Numbered from the stretch's first letter, positions 10,401-19,662 are shown. The stretch is 25,659 nt of DNA from DATFKA01 sp042095835 (GCA_042095835.1 JBELML010000090.1:1-25659), one strand, 5' to 3'. Notes: generated by a model from the sequence alone, not told the origin. Made by a program: numbers and translations.

Positions 10401-12131
10401 CGTATCAGCAGCATCTCGGATATAGGCAGTGTAGGTTCCTGCTGACAAATTTGAGAAGGTCCCAGAACTTTGCCAGGATCCATTATTCAGGCGGTATTGA
10501 TAGGTACCACCACCACCACTTGGGTTAGAGATTGTAACGGTACCATCATTGCCTCCAAAACAAGATACATCACCGCCGCTAACACTCCCATTAACTGGAG
10601 TAGTTGGATCCACCTCTCCCAGTGTGATATAGCGGGTTACAACTCCCGCTCCTTCGGTGGCTACAGGCATAAAGTCTTTTTGTAAAAACTTTACACGAAT
10701 ACGCCCACCTCCAAGTTGCTCGAATTCTAATGGAAAATTACTCCCAATTCCATCATTATGTCCAGCTGAATAAACTTGTGCATTCGAAAAATTACCATCC
10801 GTATCTACCAACAAGACCAACTTATTTAGATCAAAAGCATAAGTAGACTGAAGATCAACACTAAAGTATTTTGTATTACTATATCGATTGATTCTCCATT
10901 CTCTTGTTAAACGTCTATCTACCGTACTTGGCTTCTCAGAGGTCTGGATTCCTTGTGATCCATTGTTATCCCCCATAATAATATAGGCACCAGTAGAGTT
11001 AGAACCAAAAGATTTGCTATTTGAGGCATTGTTAGCAGCTAGTTCGTTATTGAGAAATATCCTGGCACTTCCATCCGTTGCTGCAGATTGCTTCTGATGA
11101 AGGGCTGTTGCATCATCTCTACCCAGGCCAATAACCCGATTGTGATAACCGGTACTAATTCCCTCCCAGATGACATCTTCGTTAGCAGATAAATACTGCC
11201 CATTTTGAGCATTGCCTGTATTCAGAGTGATACCATACTTGATGGCCAAGTAGCTCTCAATCTGCCGTCTATCATTATTACCAATTTGGGCATCATATAG
11301 GATTACCTCCGCAATCGCCCCATTAATGTAAGAACCGTGACTACTTGAGACCCGACGAGCTCCTACATAATACCCCTCAGTGTCCAGATTTGCTCCTGGA
11401 ACTGCTGTTCCAGCACCGTCAGGGTCTACTCCATTCTCAAATAAAAAAAAACCACCAGTATTGCTATAAGTTGCTCCTAATAATCTTTCTCCGCTACCAA
11501 ATATATTACCAAGTGACCCTGGAAAAGGGTTAGTGACACTATTGAACCTAGAGATAAGTGTATTGTTAGATGCCTGCCTCACCATCAAACCGGCAGAATA
11601 GGGAGTATTTCCATCCCCATTAGCTCCCTGATCTGTATCAAAAATGGATAATACTCCAGCTCCATTTGCCGAACCAGTATTTAGGCGGGCTACTACAAAA
11701 GAAGCAACGTTGGAAGTAATGTCTGCATTCCCAGCGAAATGATCTAAATTACCATCGAATTGAACTTGAGGGTTGTAGTTAAAATCAGATACACTATACA
11801 GAGGATTACCAGCAGCTGTCGCGTTATTACTCAGTGCAGAGGCATCTTGCCAGGAGCTAACCGTTCCTCCATTGGTGGAAGTGGAGGTTCCCCAGTCTGC
11901 TCTCAGCCATAGCCTCAACTGCCCTGAGTTTATACTACCCGGGCCGACCACTATCCCCCCATTATTGTTATCTACTACGATCCGATCTCCTACAGCTTGA
12001 CCATTGGCATTAAAAGCTCCTGCAAAAAACACCAAAAGAAAAGAGAGCATTTTAATACAATAAAATACCGCTTGATTTTTACTAAAATAGATATAGTTAT
12101 CCAATCTCATATTTTGTCTATTATCTTTCAT
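1465..12131 (-). CDS. Giant multi-domain surface protein: lectin-like N-terminus, SprB repeats, tandem-95 repeats, dockerin-like C-terminus
   Basis: This is a putative secreted adhesin. The 5' part (residues 1-44) has a hydrophobic signal segment (MLSFLLVFFAGAFNANGQA). I kept the first ATG (12131), but ATG at 12050 is also possible. Residues about 70-300 are LamG/concanavalin-like (GQLRLWLRAD; GAIAEVILYD), and about 300-515 resemble the DUF8202-type region that often follows. About 23 SprB repeats follow (about 519-2475), interrupted at about 990-1145 by Ig/PKD-like modules, then seven tandem-95/cadherin-like modules (PPVAxDD, GNVxxNDxDPDGD). The C-terminal 276 residues include VDWVLVSLRSDP, VIEHRNHLVIMS and a calcium-loop motif DYNMDGDV. 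The frame seems to end at 2319 only because gap 2344-2443 is given as 100 N; the other copy of this repeat implies 146 bases (or 146+3n), which restores the frame to the stop at 1465. No classical T9SS or gliding type-B C-terminal tail was seen. Family calls are firm; the function (adhesion or gliding) is inferred. Confidence 0.85.
2291..4700 (-). repeat. Seven tandem-95/cadherin-like modules arranged as a duplicated block of three
   Basis: Seven modules of about 105-125 residues are seen in the giant protein, with signatures such as NDxDPDGD and YTxTPATxFVG. After a first divergent module, modules 2-3-4 (NDINQTPIN, NITKRDI, TYANDDAN) recur in the same order as 5-6-7 (NDVNQTPIN, NTTKRDV, TYANDDAN). 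Anchors 4371/3282 and 3533/2444 are both exactly 1089 bp (363 codons) apart. The aspartate-rich loops suggest calcium binding, which is known for related cadherin-like folds and inferred here. The last module contains the first scaffold gap. Confidence 0.85.
2344..2443. other. Scaffold gap of 100 N, true size probably 146 bases
   Basis: The left flank (2291-2343) matches 3334-3386 and the right flank (from 2444) matches the segment from 3533. In that other copy 146 bases lie between, so the assembler probably failed to resolve near-identical modules. A length of 146+3n keeps the reading frame; 100 does not. The true size is inferred. Confidence 0.9.
5677..6854 (-). repeat. Direct repeat pair, 461 bp each, inside the SprB array
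   Basis: Segment 5677-6137 recurs at 6394-6854 with a constant offset of 717 bp (239 codons). I compared the two copies by eye and saw no difference. Each copy holds most of two SprB repeats (SSKNDVLCFGAST and QSVTSVLCFGGNT types). The 256 bp between them (6138-6393), and the matching segment on the low-coordinate side, belong to a third module type that has diverged. This points to a recent duplication of a three-module block, or gene conversion limited to two of its modules. Confidence 0.88.
9958..10057. other. Scaffold gap of 100 N, true size probably 130 bases
   Basis: The flanks (9905-9957 and 10058 onward) match 10118-10170 and 10301 onward. In that second copy 130 bases separate them. 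A 130-base gap stays in frame with the reading through 100 N. The right flanks are 243 bp apart, one 81-residue SprB unit, so the gap is probably a collapsed or unresolved repeat copy. More than one copy may be missing. Confidence 0.85.
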
Positions 12132-12148
12132 TTTATTTATTTTCTTAG

Positions 12149-12311
12149 AGGTGTCTATTTTAAGTACAGGACAAAAGTTGAAAAACGCAACTTTTTTGCT
12201 TTGCTCAGCCCTGTCCCTAAAGGGAATCCACCCGCGGGTAGGCTTCCTTTAGGAATAAAAGGCGCGGGATAGCCTTTGCAAAAAGTTTTATCCTGTACTT
12301 AGGTGTCTATT
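12149..12311. mobile_element. Foldback MITE-like element with flanking direct repeat
   Basis: An element of about 140 bp (12159/12162-12300) lies between two 11-bp direct repeats AGGTGTCTATT (12149-12159 and 12301-12311), which look like a target-site duplication. Its ends are inverted repeats (AAGTACAGGA followed by an A/T-rich run). The whole element is a near-palindrome whose centre reads CCTAAAGGGAATCC facing GGCTTCCTTTAGG, with a small extra hairpin (AAAGTTG...CAACTTT) in the left arm. It has no coding capacity. It separates the stop of the 1358-residue gene from the start of the giant gene, which otherwise would be about 27 bp apart. It may act as an internal terminator; that is inferred, as is mobilisation by a transposase elsewhere. 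Confidence 0.72.
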
Positions 12312-15300
12312 AGTTTTTGATGATTACTGTAGGTTGAACAGGATTATCATTTTGGTTAACGAGCTTGATATTAACTGGAGCAGAAGTACAGTTGTCTCCA
12401 TCGGTGACAACCACACTGTAAGTGCCGGCAGTTAAGCTAGTTTGATCTTTTGCAGTTGGATCGAGTCCAGCACCATCAATAGTCGTCCATGCATAAGTGT
12501 AGGAGCCTGCTCCCCCTGTAGCGGATAAACTAATTGCCCCGTCGCTGTTAAAAGCATCTGCATCCGGAGGACAAGTAGGATGGCTAGGTGTTAGCATCAC
12601 ATTTATCTGTGTTGGCTGAGTAATAGTTTGCAAAAGGACTTGTTCGCAGTTTCGATCATCCGTGACTGTAACCGCATAAGTACCAGGTGCCAAGGCTGAT
12701 ATACCAGGAGAACCATCTCCGCTTGGGTTTCCAGACCAGTCATATTCGTAGGGACTTGTGCCACCAGAAGGAGTTATGGTGATAGAACCGTTATTATCAC
12801 CAAAACAGCTTATATCCGTCTTTGAATCAGATAAGCTCAAAGCAGCGGTAGGTTCAGCAACAATAATTCCTGTTACTTCTTCCATACAGTTATTAGCATC
12901 TGTCACTTTAACACTATAAATTCCTGCTTTAATAGCAGTGCGATCTCTCGTAGTCGCTCCATCATTCCATAAATAAGTGTAAGACCCCATACCTCCAGAA
13001 ATAGCAAGCGTTATTCCACCAGTAGCAGTACCAAAGCAGTCAACGGGAGTAGGCGTAGAAGTAATTCCGATTCCATCCGGTTCATTAACTGTTGCCATAG
13101 TTGCATCATCACAACCATTCTGATCCGTGACCGTAAGGAAATAGGTACCTGCCGCTAAGTTAGATCTATTGTCAATATTGTCCGTACCCGGAATGTCTCC
13201 CCAATTGTAGGTCAAACCTCCACTTCCCCCTGAAGTCTGAATAGTAATGATCCCATCTGAAGCACCATTACAAGAAATGGACTGTGCCATAGCTGTAACA
13301 GTGACCGCGGGTGAACCGTCAGAAAGTACAATGGCCTGTTCTACCTCACAATTATTAGCATCCGTAACCGTAACCCTATAGGTACCACCACTAAGCCCAT
13401 TTCTATCTCTTGGATTATTCGTACCAGAGAGATCAGCCCAGTCATAGTTATAAGAAGAGGTACCTCCCGAAACAGACAAGGTAATGCTCCCATTACTGCT
13501 ATTTATACCACATCCAGTAGGAGGTGTGGAATTAAAAGTTAGGCTTATTGGAGAGTTAGATTGGGTGATAGTAAAGGTATCTTCAGCATCACAACCATTG
13601 TTGTTGTCCGTTACGGTAACCGTATAGGTGCCCGCAGCTAAATTCACTCGGTCTTCCATAGCATTGCCATCATTCCAGGAATAGCTATAATTCCCGCTAC
13701 CACCAGAGGCAGTTAGGTCTATAGATCCTGTACCTTGACCAAAGCAAGACGCTGAGGTTTGACTCACAATACTTATCCCGGCAGGTTCGCTTATAACCTC
13801 CGAGGTCATGGCTGTACAACTATTATCATTATTATCTGTAACTGTGACAGAATAAGTAGCTGCACTAAGTCCTGATCTATCCTTAATGTTATCTGTACCA
13901 GAAAGATCCGCCCAATTATAGGTATACATTCCACTTCCACCTGAAACCGTGAGGAAAATTTTACCATCTGTAGAGCCATTACAGGAGATGGGCATTGCTG
14001 AAGAGCTGACCGTAATACCTGATCCGGTTACAGTAAGGACTACCGTGTGTGCTTCTTCACAGTCATTAGCATCTGTAACGGTGACCATATAGGTACCCGC
14101 GCTAAGATTGGATCTATTTTGAATATTATTCGTACCGGAAAGGTCCGCCCAATCATAAGTATAAGAAGGTGTACCCCCTGAAACAGATAAGGCAATCGTC
14201 CCTCCATTGACTGAGCCACAGCCTCCAGGGTTTGTAGGAGTAGAAGATACAATCAATTCGGCAGCTGGTTGGTGAATGGTAAAACTTTGGGAAACCGTAC
14301 AATCGTTGTTGTCATCTGTTACCATAACGGTATAGGTACCCGCGGCTAAATTCGTTCGGTCTTGCATAGTACTACCATCATTCCAGGAATAGCTGTAGTT
14401 TCCGCTACCTCCAGAGACAGAGATATCAAGTGCACCTGTAGCTCCACCAAAACAAGCGACATCTGTAAGGGTATTTATTGTTATAGAATGTGCGTTACTA
14501 TTACCTACATTTATAGAAAGCTCTGCCTCGCAACTGTTATCAGTATTACCTGTAACTGTGACAGAATAAGTACCGGCAGCTAATCCAGAAATTGTTCTTG
14601 TAGTAGCTCCTGTACTCCACTTAAAACGCCGCGAATTGCCACCTCCCGTAGCAGAGACGCGAATTGCCCCATTATTTAAACCACATGAAGCAGGAGTCAC
14701 AGTGGGTGTGATAATAATTTCATTGACTTCATTGAGCAACACTCCGGAAACTTCGGCTGAACAGTCAGCATTAGTGAGTGTTATGTCATAGGTACCCGCA
14801 GATAGATTGGCTATATTAACCCCGCTACCAGAACCAGAACCTCCATCTGCACGGGTCCAATTATAGGTATAAGGCCCACTTTCTCCAGTAGGAACTAAAT
14901 TTATAGTACCATTGCTTTCGTTAAAACAAGCCAATGGAAAAGGTTCAGCAGTAATCGCCAATTGACAAGTATTTACGTTAAGAGTCTGTGAAGCAAAAGC
15001 CTTACGACCACAGGCGTCGGTAATCTCTACTGCTATATTACAAGCGGTCTCTGTCGTAGGACTTGGTAAGGTAAAGTTTACATTACGAGATCTTGCGTCC
15101 GGACTAAATGTACCACCACAAGTATTAGTCCAAGCAATGGTCGTATTATTATCTGTACTGACACTTATGGGATCTGTATCAACACTTAATGATAAGGCCG
15201 TTCCCGCTATGATCTCTGTGTTGACATTCACACCAGTGAGACTGACATTGATGCCTTTCTCTACTATAGAAAATAAAGAAAAATTGAACATGGCACGTAT

Positions 15301-16386
15301 CGCCGCAATGTCATAACTATCCGTTCCATCTTGATAATTATCTCCACCAGATACCATCACCCAGCCATTATTAAAATCGCCCTTTCCAGGTCCATAGGCC
15401 AATGTTACATCATTAGAATTTGAGTTTGAAACCACTAATTTCCTCGTTTGGGGCCTCCAATTTGCCCTATAGACTTCTATGGATCCTCCGTCAAGACCTG
15501 CATCTTCTACATCCACACCTAAGAACTGCATAGGAGGCTCATCATTGAACTGTTCAATAAATTGATTACTCCCCTTTTTATAACCATCAGGTTCAAAAGG
15601 AGTGGAGCCAGTTGACAACCAATCCCCTGGTGTACCTCCTGATTCACAGCCAAACCATATAAAACCTCTAGAGGGAGGCGCATTCCAGATTGAGGTGGAA
15701 GTAATGAAATTACTTTGTATATTATCATGTGGCACGATAAATATATCAATACACTCATTGAGATTAGCAGGGTCTATGTCATCCTCATAAGCCGTATCTG
15801 GAATGTCTGCCCATTCAAAATAATCTAATGCTTTCTTGTCACTTTTCCCATTTATAGACCACCTAGGTTGGGCACGTAGGGTTGCATAAACAGGAATATT
15901 TCCTCTTGCCCAATCAAGCTGGGTTTTTACTATACCGGCCCATTTGGGTTGATTGATAATAGGAGCAGCTTTTGCAGCAAACTCAGAAGATATAATAAAA
16001 GGGCCTCCCTTCATTTTTCCAGTTGGCCCAACAAAATCAGCCTCTCCTCTACCTTTACCTGGCTTAATACTCCAAATGACAGGAATTTGATTGCTTAAAA
16101 GTTCATAGACTAACCCGTAGGGTTTTAATGCATTATTCTGCGTTTGAGGATTTACTCCCATATCTATAATCCAAGAGCCTGCTGGAATAGTAACTATAGT
16201 GTTTCTGGCTTGATTTTGCTGTCCAATACTAGGTACTATTTGAAATAAACCCCACAGTAGAATTGTAACTGGCAAGCGAATCTGGGAAAAGGCTTTTACT
16301 ATATTTTTCAAAAATGGAAAAAAGAGAGTTGTCTTTCCTTTAATTCCAAAATTTAACCGTTTCAATAAGGTATTTTGATCAAGCAT
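12310..16386 (-). CDS. SprB-repeat surface protein with unfamiliar N-terminal domain, 1358 residues
   Basis: Residues 1-56 form a long signal sequence: a basic stretch, then a hydrophobic core RLPVTILLWGLFQIVPSIGQ. Residues about 60-370 are a domain I do not recognise (PAGSWIIDMGVNPQTQNNAL, KPYGLVYELLSNQIPVIWSI, FIWFGCESGG); similar N-terminal regions seem to occur in other large Bacteroidota surface proteins, but I cannot name the family. Residues about 380-470 are Ig-like, ending NVNTCQ. Eleven SprB repeats run from about residue 475 to the end, with modules 3-4-5 recurring as 6-7-8. The protein ends just after its last repeat (VNIKLVNQNDNPVQPTVIIKN without a sorting tail), so no T9SS or gliding C-terminal signal is seen. 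It is first in line with the giant gene, probably once co-transcribed; the MITE-like element now lies between. The role (adhesin or filament) is inferred. Confidence 0.9.
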   Translation of the reverse strand: MLDQNTLLKRLNFGIKGKTTLFFPFLKNIVKAFSQIRLPVTILLWGLFQIVPSIGQQNQARNTIVTIPAGSWIIDMGVNPQTQNNALKPYGLVYELLSNQIPVIWSIKPGKGRGEADFVGPTGKMKGGPFIISSEFAAKAAPIINQPKWAGIVKTQLDWARGNIPVYATLRAQPRWSINGKSDKKALDYFEWADIPDTAYEDDIDPANLNECIDIFIVPHDNIQSNFITSTSIWNAPPSRGFIWFGCESGGTPGDWLSTGSTPFEPDGYKKGSNQFIEQFNDEPPMQFLGVDVEDAGLDGGSIEVYRANWRPQTRKLVVSNSNSNDVTLAYGPGKGDFNNGWVMVSGGDNYQDGTDSYDIAAIRAMFNFSLFSIVEKGINVSLTGVNVNTEIIAGTALSLSVDTDPISVSTDNNTTIAWTNTCGGTFSPDARSRNVNFTLPSPTTETACNIAVEITDACGRKAFASQTLNVNTCQLAITAEPFPLACFNESNGTINLVPTGESGPYTYNWTRADGGSGSGSGVNIANLSAGTYDITLTNADCSAEVSGVLLNEVNEIIITPTVTPASCGLNNGAIRVSATGGGNSRRFKWSTGATTRTISGLAAGTYSVTVTGNTDNSCEAELSINVGNSNAHSITINTLTDVACFGGATGALDISVSGGSGNYSYSWNDGSTMQDRTNLAAGTYTVMVTDDNNDCTVSQSFTIHQPAAELIVSSTPTNPGGCGSVNGGTIALSVSGGTPSYTYDWADLSGTNNIQNRSNLSAGTYMVTVTDANDCEEAHTVVLTVTGSGITVSSSAMPISCNGSTDGKIFLTVSGGSGMYTYNWADLSGTDNIKDRSGLSAATYSVTVTDNNDNSCTAMTSEVISEPAGISIVSQTSASCFGQGTGSIDLTASGGSGNYSYSWNDGNAMEDRVNLAAGTYTVTVTDNNNGCDAEDTFTITQSNSPISLTFNSTPPTGCGINSSNGSITLSVSGGTSSYNYDWADLSGTNNPRDRNGLSGGTYRVTVTDANNCEVEQAIVLSDGSPAVTVTAMAQSISCNGASDGIITIQTSGGSGGLTYNWGDIPGTDNIDNRSNLAAGTYFLTVTDQNGCDDATMATVNEPDGIGITSTPTPVDCFGTATGGITLAISGGMGSYTYLWNDGATTRDRTAIKAGIYSVKVTDANNCMEEVTGIIVAEPTAALSLSDSKTDISCFGDNNGSITITPSGGTSPYEYDWSGNPSGDGSPGISALAPGTYAVTVTDDRNCEQVLLQTITQPTQINVMLTPSHPTCPPDADAFNSDGAISLSATGGAGSYTYAWTTIDGAGLDPTAKDQTSLTAGTYSVVVTDGDNCTSAPVNIKLVNQNDNPVQPTVIIKN
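12390..14985 (-). repeat. Array of 11 SprB repeats in the 1358-residue protein
   Basis: Modules have the same core as in the giant protein (CFGxxxGxIxLxxSGGxGxYxYxW). Modules 3-5 and 6-8 match in order and in type: a CFGG/NDG module, a GCGS/ADLSGTNN module, then a CNGS/SGG module. The anchor at 14404 (CCGCTACC) corresponds to 13696, an offset of 708 bp (236 codons), so a block of three modules was duplicated. The copies are diverged, unlike the near-identical pair in the giant gene. Confidence 0.85.
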
Positions 16387-16920
16387 TATTCTGATAATTT
16401 AATTTTAAAAATCAAATTTTTAATCACCAAACTCAATCAATCAATTATAGAGATCAGAATATCTCTAAGAATATGTTGAAAGCAAGTATGGCCGTTATAA
16501 GTTTTACTAAATCAGATTTAATTAGAAAAAAGGGGAAACTACTTCTGTCTGTGTAATGACTATAAATTGTAATAATTTTCACTAAAGCTTTATCTTGATA
16601 ACAAAACTATATCTCATAAAGTACAAATCAACTCTATATATCTACATAAGCCATTAAAAATCACACAAACACTATTTTACAGTCAGGTGAACGGTTTTTT
16701 TTTAAAAAAAAACCGCAAAAAAAATCATAAGCAATAAAAAAGTGTTTATACACTTATTAACAATGCTTGACACAAAAAAATTAAATTTTATCTATAATCA
16801 ATTTTAATTATTAATAAAAAAAACAGTTATAATTGGAGCAGTAGATTTTATATGCTTCTCCCAAAATTGGAGCGAGAGCGTTGCAAAAAGTGTGTCAATA
16901 AATTGACTTAACTTAATGAC
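16387..16920. other. Long AT-rich intergenic region upstream of the surface-protein genes
   Basis: I found no gene here. It must hold the promoter of the minus-strand surface genes, but I cannot point to a convincing Bacteroidota -33/-7 pair. It contains the palindrome at 16692-16715, a small inverted repeat AAGTGT-TTAT-ACACTT (16740-16755) and a GTCAAT/ATTGAC repeat (16894-16907). The last 60-120 bases probably belong to the left end of the IS256-type remnant that follows. Confidence 0.6.
16692..16715. repeat. Perfect 24-bp palindrome of nine T and nine A with CGG/CCG clamps
   Basis: CGG, nine T, nine A, CCG is an exact palindrome. It would form a short-looped hairpin or cruciform and could terminate transcription in either direction. 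It lies about 300 bp upstream of the 1358-residue gene and about 200 bp before the IS256 remnant. Function is inferred. Confidence 0.6.
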
Positions 16921-17002
16921 ATGAAAGAGGGAAAATTTGATTTCGAAGCTTTTAAATTCGAAGCGATTAAGAAGTTGAAAGCCGGCAAAGGCCTTTCGGG
17001 TA
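16921..17002 (+). pseudogene. IS256-type transposase, N-terminal fragment
   Basis: An ATG at 16921 opens a 27-codon piece, MKEGKFDFEAFKFEAIKKLK followed by AGKGLSG, which resembles the start of IS256-family (Mutator-like) transposases in Bacteroidota, where a region with TPLIKxF normally follows. The coding match stops at about 17002, exactly where the IS21 terminal repeat begins. The rest of the transposase is not found right of the IS21 element, so the insertion was followed by loss or rearrangement. The family call rests on one short stretch. Confidence 0.55.
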
Positions 17003-17020
17003 GTAATTCCGGTGATCATG
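17003..17020 (+). repeat. IS21 left terminal inverted repeat
   Basis: GTAATTCCGGTGATCATG, the exact inverse complement of 21133-21150. The sequence right after it (GGTTCTTCCCCACTTTTGG) looks like the left end of an ISL3-family element rather than IS21 sequence. Confidence 0.85.
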
Positions 17021-17083
17021 GTTCTTCCCCACTTTTGGTGGAAAGTAGAGAGTTAATAATAATCAGTTGGGTACTTTCATAGG

Positions 17084-17425
17084 ATGATACCCCTAGATCT
17101 CGAATTTGGTTCGGCTTCAGACCATGGATCATCAGGAAGATCACTTTTTGCTGCAGCTAATAACAATTAGCCCCCAAGGTATTTGCCCAGATTGCGGGAA
17201 TATAAGCCGCAGCAGACATAGTAAATACATACGTAGGTTTCTAGACCTACCATGGGCTGGTATTCCTGTTAAGGTAAATCTATGTGTCAACAAATATTAC
17301 TGTAAGAATGAAGTTTGTAGCCGGAAAATATTTACAGAACGATTAGGCGAAAAATTGAAACCTTATGCCCGCCGTACATTGAGATTGACGGACCACTTCA
17401 CTCAGATCGGTTATGCCCTTGGGGT
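17084..17425 (+). pseudogene. ISL3-family transposase, N-terminal fragment with zinc-binding motif
   Basis: The piece HFLLQLITISPQGICPDCG, then CVNKYYCKNEVCSRKIF and GEKLKPYARRTLRLTDHF matches the N-terminal zinc-ribbon region (zf-ISL3: CPxC, CxxxxC) of ISL3-family transposases. The likely original start is ATG 17084 (MIPLDLEFGS), but that frame shifts before the conserved part, so a frameshift near 17105-17130 is probable; the readable frame begins around 17106. The match stops at IGYALG (about 17420), and the DDE catalytic part is missing. GGTTCTTCCCCACTTTTGG at 17020 may be its terminal repeat. It sits inside the left end of the IS21 element and cannot be functional. Confidence 0.75.
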
Positions 17426-17508
17426 CGATAATCCGGAGCAAGATGTGCCAAACCAGAGCAGTGAGCTGATTTCTATTCTTGACCTTAGCCTGAAAAAGGG
17501 AAAAGGTC

Positions 17509-19056
17509 ATGGCAGCAAAACGAATAGGAATCATGGATATCCGTCAGATTTTACAATTAAAGATCAAGGGCTTTAGTAATCGAAAAATTGCTGGCCTGAC
17601 CGGTTTACATCGTAATTCGGTCAACCAATACGTCCGTTTACTAGTGGCCTGTGATAAGCCTTTTGCCAACTTATTGAACTTGTCAGATCAGGAACTATCA
17701 GCACTTTTTCCAAGTCCTGGAAACACAGACAAATCTAGGCACGAAGTTTTAAGCTCCCACTTTGAGTACTTCCGAAAAGAACTAAAGCAACCAGGGTGTA
17801 CCCGTCAGGTATTATGGAAAGACTACCTAGAGAAAAATTCTGGAGGTTATAGCTATACTCAATTCTGTGAACACTTCAACCGTTGGATGAAACAGGTCAA
17901 AGCAAGTGGAAAACTGGATCATAAGGCAGGCGAGAAGGTGTATGTGGATTACACCGGCAAGAAACTCTGCTACATCGAAAAAGAAACAGGCGAAGTGGTG
18001 GAAGTAGAAGTATTTGTGGCCATTTTGCCCTGTAGTGGCTACACTTTCGCACAAGCCTGTACGTCTCAAAAGCAGGAAGATTTCATATCGGTGATGAATG
18101 ATTGCCTTCGTTATTTCGGAGGTGTCCCTCAGGCTATTGTGCCGGATAATCTAAAATCAGCAGTAAGCAAAGGGAGCAAATATGAACCGCTGTTAAATAA
18201 GACCTTCAAGGATTTTGCGCTACATTATACTTGTGCGATTAATCCCACCAGAACTTATTCGCCACAGGATAAAGCGCTGGTAGAAGGGGCAGTCAAGCTC
18301 GTTTATCAGCGAATCTTTTATCCACTCAGTAAAATGACTTTTTTTTCTTTGGTTGATTTAAATTCAGAAATTGCCAAATTACTCACCGCTTATAATGATT
18401 ATTTGCTGACGCACCTTGGAGTCTCCAGACGACAGCAATTCCTGATGATAGAATAAGCACATTTATCCGCTCTGCCGGCAGAGAACTACGAGGTTAAAAC
18501 CTACAAAAGAGCCACTGTTCAAAAAATGGGATACATCTTCCTTTCTGAGGATAAGAACTACTACAGTGTTCCTTATCGCTTCATCTCAAAGCGCGTGGAA
18601 GTGAGCTATAACAGGCATAGTATCTACATTCATTACAACAAAGAGCGAATCGCTTCTCACAAAAGAAATTTCCGTCCAGGGCGCTACACAACGATCAAAG
18701 ATCATCTGAGCAGTACCCATCAATTTTATCGTAATTGGAGTCCCGATTTTTTTCAAAAACTGGCCCGTCCTTATGGCCTGGCAGTAGAGGAATATGTCAA
18801 AGCACTCATTGACTTTAAAGATTATCCAGAGGTGGCTTACAAACAATGCCTGGGAATCATCGCACTAGGAAAAACTCTCCCGTCGGACCGATTAAACAAT
18901 GCTTTCAAAAGAGGCTTGACCAGCTCTCGCTTTGGTTATCATATCATTAAAAACATCCTTCACCACAAGTTGGATCTGCACCCTCCCGACCTCGACACAA
19001 GCTCCTCGCATATTGAAGAGCACAAAAACATAAGAGGAGCTTCCTACTATCAATAA
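17509..19056 (+). pseudogene. istA: istA: IS21-family transposase with one in-frame nonsense codon
   Basis: The integrase-type transposase of IS21. The N-terminal HTH (IKGFSNRKIAGLTGLHRNSV) is followed by the catalytic core: VYVDYTGKKL, AIVPDNLKSAV and ALVEGAVKLVYQRI supply the likely D, D, E residues. The C-terminal part (YYSVPYRFISKRVEV; FRPGRYTTIKDHL) is in the same frame but lies beyond a TAA at 18454-18456. Together the two parts make 516 codons, a usual IstA length, so this is a single nonsense mutation, probably in a CAA or AAA codon, rather than a frameshift. ATG 17509 follows AGGGAAAAGG, a plausible ribosome site. The upstream piece would make a product with the DDE triad but no C-terminal domain. 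Confidence 0.85.
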
Positions 19057-19662
19057 TTTTTCATTCAAAAAAACACTATAATATGAATCAACAGCAAACC
19101 GTCGAAAAAATGAAGTCCATGCGGCTACTTGGCATGGCTCAAATCCATTATTCCAATCTACAGGATCATCTCTACCAGGACTACACACTGGACCAATACA
19201 CCAGCCTATTAATAGATCAGGAATGGGAGCGCCGACAAAATAGAAAGGTGACCAATCTGCTAAAAGGAGCATCCTTCCGTACATCGGCAGATATCAAAAG
19301 TATAGACTACACCGCCAACCGGAACTTGGATAAAAACGTTTTTGAACGCCTGGCCAGCCTGGAATTTTTAAACCGAAAGGAGAACATCATTATCACCGGG
19401 GCCACCGGAACTGGTAAATCTTATCTGGCTCAGGCACTGGGACGCTAAGCTTGTTTATGTCTTCACAAAACCAATTACTTTACTACCACACGCCTGATGG
19501 ATGAAATTAAGCTGGCAAAACTGCAAGGGACTTATCACAAGTTGATTAAAAACATCCAACGATCGTCCCTACTCATTTTAGAAGACTTTGGACTTAGTAT
19601 GCTTCCCCCCAAAATTCGAGCCAGTGTCTTAGTTGGTAAAAACCTTAACTTAGTCACTGATT

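Larger units (their letters stand above)
4700..10590 (-). repeat. Array of about 23 SprB repeats in the giant protein
   Basis: Repeats of about 75-81 residues share the core CFGxxxGxIxxxVxGGxxxYxYxW and end with LxAGTYxVTVTDxxxC, the pattern of the SprB repeat first described in the Flavobacterium gliding adhesin SprB. The five N-terminal repeats are a distinct subtype (YQYRLNNGSW instead of YSYSWSNG). An Ig/PKD-like insert near 8700-9180, with a CPACNICED motif, separates the first six from the rest. The count is by eye and includes one repeat broken by a gap. Confidence 0.88.

Noticed and set aside
4700..10590. Regular repeats considered as a CRISPR array
   Set aside because: The period is about 240 bp, repeats are diverged and coding, and there are no short spacers.
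2800..11533. Several plus-strand open frames of 60-80 codons
   Set aside because: They are antisense to the continuous repeat-protein frame and have no start sites or family resemblance.
17343..17534. Minus-strand frame within the ISL3 fragment
   Set aside because: It is antisense to a clear transposase fragment.
18454..18456. TAA read as a sense codon (alternative code)
   Set aside because: Intact genes in the window, such as the regulator, the 1358-residue gene and the giant gene, end with TAA, so it is a normal stop.
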